The notes under the pieces are model-generated. The model did no database searches and was not told the DNA's origin. It worked only from the letters and a program-made list of their open reading frames with translations. The translations under genes and the position numbers were made by a program. A DNA stretch of 12,293 nt from an uncultured Lachnospiraceae bacterium (lineage in GTDB: Bacteria; Bacillota; Clostridia; Lachnospirales; Lachnospiraceae): positions 1-12,293 of the forward strand of contig CAMTBF010000052.1 of assembly GCA_947068385.1 (NCBI GenBank), read 5' to 3'. Positions 6,954-12,293 of the stretch are shown here, one piece after another (within the stretch, counting starts at the first letter, position 1; every line of letters begins with the position of its first letter).

Positions 6954-9545
6954 TCACCTTTCCTTTCCCGTCAGATGCATCCTCAGGCAGCACCAGACAT
7001 AAGCCCATCTCCTCCGCGCCCTCAGCTGCTCCAAGAGATTTCCCCGCTCCCGGATTGCTTCCCTTATCATGTCCTCGCTTACCTGCTTCCCGCCGTATAT
7101 GACATGCTCATAGCTTTCCAGGAACCTGAAAGGCTCTGCTTCCTCCAGACCGGGCAGCCGTCCCGCTCTTTCCCCCATCTCCTGCAGGGTCTCCCAGGGC
7201 TTCCTCTCCAGGCCCAACCATCGCAGGATTTCCAGGTTTCGGAGGACTTGCGTGCGGAGCTTTTCCTCCAGATCCATCTTCCGGTATCGATGTCTGTAAA
7301 GGATGCCGTCCAGCGTCCGGAATGCGGCACATATCAGCATGACGGCAAGTATGGCAAGCCCCAGGTTCCGGAAAAATTCCCTTCCCCGCCCTGCTCCGGC
7401 CTCCTCCAGGTCCGCCTCCTCCGGAACTCCCTCCGCTGTCCCGTCCGCCTCCGAATCCGCGGCTCCTGTCATCCCTATTCCTTCTCCGGCATCGGCCGCC
7501 TGGCCCGGCAGCTCCAGCTCCCCTGCCGACGCTGTCCACCCCTCCCGGGGCTGCTGCATCTCCCAAGGGGCATAGCGCTGTCCGCCGTACCCCGGCGTGG
7601 GTTCAAAGGGAATCCAGCCCACGCCGTCCAGATACGCCTCCGGCCAGGCATGGGCCATGCCGGAATCCACAGAAGTCCTTCCCTCCTGCACCGGGACGCA
7701 GTAGCCCTGCACATACCGGGCCGGAATCCCCTCCGCCCTGGAAAGCAGCACGAAAGCGGTGGCAAAATACGTACAGTACCCCTGTCTGCTCTCCAGCAGA
7801 AAATAGTCCAGGAACTCCCTCTCGTCCGTCACCCACTGCGGCAGGTCGCCGGGCGTGCGGGTATAGGCAAGCGCCGCCAGCCCGCTCTCGATGGCCCGCA
7901 GCTTCTCTATCCGGGTCTCCGCGCCCTCCGTCATTTCCGCCAGGCGGGCTTCCACCTCCGGGGAAAGCTCCACCTCCTGCAGGTAATCCCTGTAGACTGC
8001 CTCCCTATAGGCATCTATGTCTTCAACCGTAAATTCATATCCGTTTCGCCGTCTGCACTCCAGCAGGACGCTTGCCCAGAGGCTCTCGTCCTCCTCCTCC
8101 TTTTCCGGCTGCTCCAAGGTCTGGCCCAGCGTCTGATCGGCGGCCTGCTCCCACATCCGCTCCAGGAACAGATCCATCTCCTGCCGCCCCAGGTTCATGG
8201 CAAAATACTGCACCCGGTACTTGGTCCCGTACCCTTTCCGTCTGCTCCAGTGAAGCTCCTCCCCCCGGGAGACATAGTCCAGCGCCCTCCCGTCCCAATC
8301 CTCCAGCTTCCAGGCCTTCAGCGGCGCGAAAAGGAAGCCCGTTTTGAAATCCTCATATCGGATGTCCAGGCTGATCTCCCTGAGATAGTCCTTCTGGTAT
8401 TCCCGGTTCCAGCGCCTCACCGCGTACAGGGTCTGGGCGGTGTCCAGGAAGCTCTCCCCGGGAAGCCCCTGCCTCTCCAGGCTCCAGCTCCGCCCGTCGA
8501 AGGTGTCCGCTACGCTTCCCGTCAGATACAGATGCTCCGGGCCGCCACGCCCCGGGCCGGGCTGCACCCGGATGGATATGACCTCCTCCGGATCCTGGCG
8601 CAGGTTCCCGCCCACCGTGCCCTCCTCCGAGAAGCCGCTGAAGGCCACCCCGAAGCCCTCCCTGCTGCCCCATTTCAGGTTCTGGGTCAAGGTGGTGAAG
8701 GTGTCCTCGATCCGGCTGTAGATATTCTTTGCCCACATCCAGTCATAGGGCTCCTCCGGCGTGGGCATGGCCGCCATGAGAATCAGGTACAGGGCCAAAA
8801 AGGGCATGATCCAGAGCGTGTGGGCCTCTCTGGTGTTTCCCTCCTTCCGTACCTTTTCCCAGCGGCTCTGTATCCACTCCACACAGACGAGGACCAGGTA
8901 GGCCATGAGGAAGACTACCGCAAAGTGGCCCATCTCCCACTCCAGCAGCATGGAAATCAGCAGCCCGGCAGACAGCAGGGCCGCGAATATCCTTTTGAGC
9001 ACGGGCAGCTTTTCAAACAGAATCTGGACGGCATAGCATACGGCGGCTATCATGGCCGACTGCAGCATCCCGTATCCGAATATCCACCCTTGCGGTACCG
9101 CAGCCAGAGGTGTGGGCGCAGCTCCCGGGAGCGCGGACACCGCACCGGAAGATGCCAGCATAGCCGCAGAAATCTCCGGCACCGGCCCGGAAAGCAGCGG
9201 CACAGCAGCGGCAGGCATCAGCATAGCACTGGAAGCCTCCGGCATCCGGCCCCCGAAAAGCCATGGCAGGAAGCCCCGCAGGAAAGCCAGGCTCTCGGCC
9301 CACCCTGCAACCGCCATGCCTACAGACAAGAGGCCAAGCAGCACTGCCCCGAACAGCAGGCGCCCTCTTGCCTCCATGAAGTCCATGGCCGTGAGCGCCA
9401 CGATAGCCGCCAGCGCCGTGAACAGGTGCACCCTGCCCCCTGTCCCCAGAAAGTCCACCGCCCCGAACAGCGCCATGCCTGTCAGCAGGACGGCATTTAT
9501 CATACGGTATATCGCCTTTTCATTGGAACGGAGCCTCTCTTTCAT
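6954..9545 (-). CDS. Transglutaminase-like membrane protein (TgpA/DUF4129-type)
   Basis: This 863-aa membrane protein is the last member of the moxR/DUF58/transglutaminase cassette. About six hydrophobic helices fill residues 15-260, interrupted by a Pro/Ala-rich loop with an internal tandem repeat (about 96-137). A large outer domain (about 260-725) carries the transglutaminase-like core: Cys591 in RQGYCTYFATAFV, His632 in MAHAWPEAYLDGVGW, and Glu648 in FEPTPGY at the usual acidic third position. An acidic, Ala/Gly-rich linker leads to a final membrane helix (about 727-745) and a charged cytoplasmic tail, as in TgpA/DUF4129 proteins. The ATG at 9545 is chosen over an upstream in-frame start at 9596 because GGGAGG lies 5 nt upstream. 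It also overlaps the DUF58 stop as TGATG, implying translational coupling. Related proteins are thought to process cell-envelope proteins or peptides; the substrate here is unknown. Confidence 0.93.
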   Translation of the reverse strand: MKERLRSNEKAIYRMINAVLLTGMALFGAVDFLGTGGRVHLFTALAAIVALTAMDFMEARGRLLFGAVLLGLLSVGMAVAGWAESLAFLRGFLPWLFGGRMPEASSAMLMPAAAVPLLSGPVPEISAAMLASSGAVSALPGAAPTPLAAVPQGWIFGYGMLQSAMIAAVCYAVQILFEKLPVLKRIFAALLSAGLLISMLLEWEMGHFAVVFLMAYLVLVCVEWIQSRWEKVRKEGNTREAHTLWIMPFLALYLILMAAMPTPEEPYDWMWAKNIYSRIEDTFTTLTQNLKWGSREGFGVAFSGFSEEGTVGGNLRQDPEEVISIRVQPGPGRGGPEHLYLTGSVADTFDGRSWSLERQGLPGESFLDTAQTLYAVRRWNREYQKDYLREISLDIRYEDFKTGFLFAPLKAWKLEDWDGRALDYVSRGEELHWSRRKGYGTKYRVQYFAMNLGRQEMDLFLERMWEQAADQTLGQTLEQPEKEEEDESLWASVLLECRRRNGYEFTVEDIDAYREAVYRDYLQEVELSPEVEARLAEMTEGAETRIEKLRAIESGLAALAYTRTPGDLPQWVTDEREFLDYFLLESRQGYCTYFATAFVLLSRAEGIPARYVQGYCVPVQEGRTSVDSGMAHAWPEAYLDGVGWIPFEPTPGYGGQRYAPWEMQQPREGWTASAGELELPGQAADAGEGIGMTGAADSEADGTAEGVPEEADLEEAGAGRGREFFRNLGLAILAVMLICAAFRTLDGILYRHRYRKMDLEEKLRTQVLRNLEILRWLGLERKPWETLQEMGERAGRLPGLEEAEPFRFLESYEHVIYGGKQVSEDMIREAIRERGNLLEQLRARRRWAYVWCCLRMHLTGKER
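9133..9258 (-). repeat. Imperfect 63-bp tandem duplication inside the transglutaminase gene
   Basis: CAGCATAGC occurs at 9156-9164 and again at 9219-9227, exactly 63 bp apart. It is followed in both copies by GAA, then CTCCGGCA, and similar flanking bases. In the protein, two 21-residue units align: EASSAMLMPAAAVPLLSGPVP and EISAAMLASSGAVSALPGAAP. The unit length is a multiple of three, so the frame is kept. The repeat lies in the loop between predicted membrane helices 3 and 4. Confidence 0.75.
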
Positions 9546-10741
9546 CACAGCCTCCCTTCCAGCGGTTCGTCTATGGGAACCTGGACGATCTTCCATCTCC
9601 CTGTGCCCTGCCTGACATAATCCTGTATATCCCTATCCGTGACGGCGTAGATGACCACTGCCCGACCCTGGGCCGCCAGCCGCTGTGCCGCCTCCAGCAC
9701 CGCGGCGTCCACCCTGTGCAGGATCAGGAAAAGGATTCGGCTGTCCCACAGGCCGCCCCGGGCTGCCGCCTCGTCCAACAAGCTCAGGATGTCCCCCTGC
9801 TCCTGAAAGACCACCTCGCTCACCTTTTGATAGAACCCGTCGAAGTCCCTCATGCCCTGCACCTGCTCCCGCACCAGGCCCTTCTGTCCGTAATAGGCGG
9901 TGAACCCCATTTCCTTTCCCGCAAAAAAGAAGCCCAGCGCCAGCAGCACCTCCAGAATCCTGTTCTCCAGGGGGAGATACTTTTCCGCTTTCCTGTAGAA
10001 CCGGGTCATATCGCAGAAGACGGAGATGCCCAGCTTCTCCTCCCCCGTCCGGGTCCTGGTCATGAGCCTTCCCGCCCTGGCCGTGGCCTTCCAGTGAATC
10101 TGCTTCAGGGCGTCCCCCGGGGCATACTCCCGCACCAGGATGTCCGGCTCCGTGTCGGAAGCGGTCTCCCTCTGCAGGATGGCCTGGAACTCCTCTAAAC
10201 CGTTCAGCTCCGTCAGCCGCACCACCCGGGGGCGGACGATGGCCCTGACCGTGCCCGGATTGTCATAGCGCACCCGCACCAGCCGCAGGAAATCCGTCAC
10301 CACTACCTCCTTTACCCCAACCTCGTACTCGCCCCGGTATCGGCACACCAGCCTGGTCTCGTAGGTGAACCGGTCTCCGGGGAGCAGCTCGTATTCCACG
10401 TCCCCGGGGAGCTCCTCCACATAGGAGAAATCGGAGAACAGCCTGACGCTGACCCCGGTGAAGGCGAAATAATCCTCGTTCTGCAGCACGAAGAAGTAGT
10501 CCACGGGCTCGCCGCAGACCATGGTCCGGCTGCCCAGCTCCTGGTAGATTTTGAACCGGATATAAACGAACAGGATATAGACCAGCGAGACCACGGGCAC
10601 CAAAGACATGCCAAAAAAGAAGCCGTAGCTGACAGCGCCTCCGAAAAAGCTGATTGCCACCAGGGACAGGGCCCACAGAGCGAAAAGCACCATTCTGCGC
10701 GTCCTCATCCCGCCCGGATCCGCCCTCCTGCCCCGCTTCAT
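9545..10741 (-). CDS. DUF58 domain-containing protein
   Basis: This 398-aa protein has two hydrophobic helices near the N-terminus (about 17-58), a beta-rich middle part (about 60-170), and the DUF58 region. The family signature is plain: VREYAPGDALKQIHWKATAR (about 202-221), with Gly-Asp and the invariant Trp217-Lys. The C-terminal part (about 230-398) resembles a von Willebrand factor A-like fold, containing GISVFCDMTRFY. Such proteins are regularly encoded beside MoxR ATPases and are thought to be their partners. The start at 10741 overlaps the moxR stop as ATGA, and the stop overlaps the next start as TGATG, so all three genes are translationally coupled. An alternative start at Met12 (10708) would remove eleven basic residues. 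The molecular function of the family is not established. Confidence 0.92.
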   Translation of the reverse strand: MKRGRRADPGGMRTRRMVLFALWALSLVAISFFGGAVSYGFFFGMSLVPVVSLVYILFVYIRFKIYQELGSRTMVCGEPVDYFFVLQNEDYFAFTGVSVRLFSDFSYVEELPGDVEYELLPGDRFTYETRLVCRYRGEYEVGVKEVVVTDFLRLVRVRYDNPGTVRAIVRPRVVRLTELNGLEEFQAILQRETASDTEPDILVREYAPGDALKQIHWKATARAGRLMTRTRTGEEKLGISVFCDMTRFYRKAEKYLPLENRILEVLLALGFFFAGKEMGFTAYYGQKGLVREQVQGMRDFDGFYQKVSEVVFQEQGDILSLLDEAAARGGLWDSRILFLILHRVDAAVLEAAQRLAAQGRAVVIYAVTDRDIQDYVRQGTGRWKIVQVPIDEPLEGRL

Positions 10742-11691
10742 TGGACGGGAACCTTCGCTTTCAGGATAAGGCCCTCCAGCACCTTCCCGGCATCGGCCTT
10801 CTGAATCCGCGCCTCCGGCGACAATACCAGCCTGTGGAGCAGCACGGGGCGAGCCATCGCTTTCGCGTCATCGGGCTTGACATAGTCCCGGCCTGCGAGG
10901 AAGGCGTGGCCCTGGGAGGCCCGCATCAGGGCCAGCAGGGCCCTGGGGCTGGCCCCCAGCACGAAGCGGGGCTCCTGTCTGGTGAGGGTGACGATATCCT
11001 CCATATACCCTAGCACCGCCTCGCTCACGGTCACGTCGGCCACCGCCCGCGCCGCCTCCAACACCTCCTGCGCCCCGCACACCGCCTGCGCGGTGTCCGG
11101 CGTGCGCCCCTCCAGGTGCAGGGCGGCCATGCGAATCTCCTGCTCCCTGTCCGGATACCCGATGGAAAGCCGCATCATGAAGCGGTCCATCTGGGCCTCC
11201 GGCAGGGGATAGGTCCCCAAAAACTCCACCGGGTTCTGGGTGGCTATCACCAGAAAAGGCCGGGGAAGGGCGTGCACCTGCCCGTCCACGGTGACCTGCC
11301 CCTCCGCCATGGCCTCCAGGAGGCTGGACTGGGTCTTGGGGGCAGTGCGGTTGATCTCGTCCGCCAGCAGGATCTGGTTCATCACTGCCCCGGGGCGGTA
11401 CTGGAACTCGCCTGTCCTCTGGTCATAGACGGACACCCCCGCCACATCCCCGGGCAGGGTGTCCGGGGTGAACTGGATCCTGCCGAAGCTGCAGCCCACG
11501 CTCTTAGCCAGAATGCCCGCCAAAGTGGTCTTGCCCACCCCGGGCACGTCCTCCAGCAGCACATGGCCTCCGGCGAAGAGGCATATCAGGAGCTTTTCCA
11601 CCACGTCCTCCTTGCCGATGAACAGGCGGTTGATATTGTTCTGCAGGTTTTTTGCCAAATCAAGCATATTTTCAAACAAATTTCTTCCCAT
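10738..11691 (-). CDS. MoxR family AAA+ ATPase
   Basis: This cytoplasmic ATPase of 317 aa belongs to the MoxR branch of AAA+ proteins, which act as chaperone-like factors maturing partner complexes, often together with VWA or DUF58 proteins. Walker A is DVPGVGKTT (48-56, with Lys54), Walker B is ILLADEINR (107-115, with Asp111 and Glu112), sensor 1 is ATQNP (Asn153), and YPLPEAQMDRF (161-171) is the standard MoxR segment after it. The C-terminal lid contains GASPRALLALMRAS. Length is normal for the family. The ATG at 11691 has AAAGG 6 nt upstream. It starts only 26 bp after the HNH gene stop, so either it shares that transcript or its promoter lies within the HNH gene. It is the first gene of the coupled cassette. 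Confidence 0.96.
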   Translation of the reverse strand: MGRNLFENMLDLAKNLQNNINRLFIGKEDVVEKLLICLFAGGHVLLEDVPGVGKTTLAGILAKSVGCSFGRIQFTPDTLPGDVAGVSVYDQRTGEFQYRPGAVMNQILLADEINRTAPKTQSSLLEAMAEGQVTVDGQVHALPRPFLVIATQNPVEFLGTYPLPEAQMDRFMMRLSIGYPDREQEIRMAALHLEGRTPDTAQAVCGAQEVLEAARAVADVTVSEAVLGYMEDIVTLTRQEPRFVLGASPRALLALMRASQGHAFLAGRDYVKPDDAKAMARPVLLHRLVLSPEARIQKADAGKVLEGLILKAKVPVQ

Positions 11692-11717
11692 GACAAGCCT
11701 TTCTTCCGGATGAGCCG

Positions 11718-12239
11718 CTATCCTAGCCCATTCTGCTCCTCCAAAACCGCAGACAAATATGTAATCAGCTCATCATACAGACTCGGAAAGCTTATATCCT
11801 CCATCAACTCTCTAAGCTCTGTCAAAAAAGTCTGTGCATCCCCACATTGACGATGGGCTTTGAAATCCTTTATTACACGCACAATAATCCATCGCCTTGC
11901 CTTAACCAGTTCTTTCCGGTTCAACCCTGTATCCGCTATCGTGGTCCTGGCTCTCGGATTACCATCGATTTCCTCGTATTCGCCCGTCTGCAGATTTAGC
12001 TTCAAATATGCATTTATATCATCTGCCGACGGATCTAAAATTGGATGTTCAAAATTCCACTTTGCCTTTTTATAGCTTGTATTGCAGACCTCACAGCACC
12101 AATGCAGATTATTCCAGTCAAAAGCATACTGATGGAATCGGGCCAATGATTTGGGCCTCAAATGTTCGATTCGTCCATAAGTGCTGATTCCGATAATGGA
12201 TTCACAGTAGCAGCAATGGCTGGTATACATCTCCTCCAA
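11718..12239 (-). CDS. HNH endonuclease domain protein (TIGR02646/PtuB-like), 5' end uncertain
   Basis: The readable part is 173 aa. It shows a zinc-supported HNH nuclease: Cys9 and Cys12 in HCCYCE, the catalytic His26 in IEHLRPKS, Asn43/Asn44 in DWNNLHW, and Cys49, Cys52 and Asn53 in CCEVCN. Then come HPILDPSADD and LKLNLQTGEYEEIDG, and a helical C-terminal part. Such domains occur in anti-phage nucleases such as Septu PtuB and in other mobile defence genes. Family members usually carry about 30 or more residues before the first Cys. Here the frame begins at a TTG (12239) or ATG (12230) with no usable ribosome site in front, and an in-frame TGA lies near 12270. A different frame, open to the window edge, encodes plausible N-terminal sequence. 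The gene is therefore either broken or continues off the window. It is clearly AT-richer than its neighbours, suggesting acquisition by transfer. Confidence 0.75.
   Translation of the reverse strand: MEEMYTSHCCYCESIIGISTYGRIEHLRPKSLARFHQYAFDWNNLHWCCEVCNTSYKKAKWNFEHPILDPSADDINAYLKLNLQTGEYEEIDGNPRARTTIADTGLNRKELVKARRWIIVRVIKDFKAHRQCGDAQTFLTELRELMEDISFPSLYDELITYLSAVLEEQNGLG
11822..11849 (+). repeat. Perfect 28-bp inverted repeat, arm 1
   Basis: The plus strand reads TCAAAAAAGTCTGTGC and continues to CCACATTG. The exact reverse complement is at 12237-12264. This arm lies inside the HNH gene and, read on the minus strand, encodes QCGDAQTFL in a natural-looking helical stretch, so it is probably the original copy. 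The match stops abruptly at both ends of the 28 bp. No target-site duplication flanks the pair. Confidence 0.95.
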
Positions 12240-12264
12240 TGTGGGGATGCACAGACTTTTTTGA
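12237..12264 (-). repeat. Perfect 28-bp inverted repeat, arm 2
   Basis: This is the exact reverse complement of 11822-11849, with 387 bp between the arms. It covers the point where the putative N-terminal frame and the HNH frame fail to join, and it includes a run of six T (12257-12262). Transcribed together, the two arms could form a 28-bp RNA duplex. Confidence 0.95.
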
Positions 12265-12293
12265 ATGGTTCACGGTATTTTTGCAACTCATTT

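Noticed and set aside
6924..9620. 898-codon plus-strand open frame opposite the transglutaminase gene
   Set aside because: It lacks any recognisable domain, is rich in Pro, Gln, His and Arg as expected for the complement of GC-rich coding sequence, and lies over a gene with clear catalytic motifs.
12257..12262. Programmed -1 frameshift at the A6 run joining the N-terminal frame to the HNH frame
   Set aside because: The A_AAA_AAG heptamer is not in phase with the incoming frame (TTC AAA AAA G), and no stimulating element is evident. The run also belongs to the duplicated repeat arm, so a rearrangement explains it better.
11822..12264. MITE or small transposon with 28-bp terminal repeats
   Set aside because: There is no target-site duplication, the interior is HNH coding sequence, and coding continues past arm 1 without a break.

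Overview
The window looks like chromosomal DNA of a fairly GC-rich Clostridia, probably Lachnospiraceae-like. This is inferred from the gene families, the Gram-positive style Shine-Dalgarno sequences (AAAGGA, GGGAGG, AGGTGG) and the codon use; no marker gene settles the species. One gene, asnA, lies on the plus strand. All other genes run on the minus strand.

Layout from left to right. (1) Positions 1-1236 hold asnA (ammonia-dependent asparagine synthetase), with a leader hairpin in front and a strong Rho-independent terminator behind. (2) Positions 1380-4629 hold two envelope-type membrane proteins: a large polytopic protein resembling GT-C glycosyltransferases, and an acyltransferase-3 family protein. 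They could work together on a surface glycan. (3) Positions 4700-5721 hold a sugar-phosphate isomerase/epimerase-type TIM barrel behind a near-consensus sigma-70/A promoter. Positions 5722-5948 hold no convincing gene. (4) Positions 5949-6875 encode a protein with two GNAT domains in tandem. (5) Positions 6954-11691 form a tight moxR / DUF58 / transglutaminase (TgpA-like) cassette. It is read as moxR, then DUF58, then transglutaminase, with overlapping stop and start codons. (6) Positions 11718-12293 hold an AT-richer HNH-nuclease gene whose 5' end is broken or lies off the window.

The most unusual observation is in the last region. A perfect 28-bp inverted repeat (11822-11849 and 12237-12264) brackets 387 bp of the HNH gene. 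One arm is ordinary HNH coding sequence. The other arm sits exactly where the N-terminal reading frame is interrupted. This could be an invertible (phase-variable) segment, a templated inverted insertion that inactivated the gene, or an assembly artefact. The other genes look ordinary and intact.

Several very long plus-strand reading frames lie opposite the GC-rich minus-strand genes. They are shadows and are not annotated.
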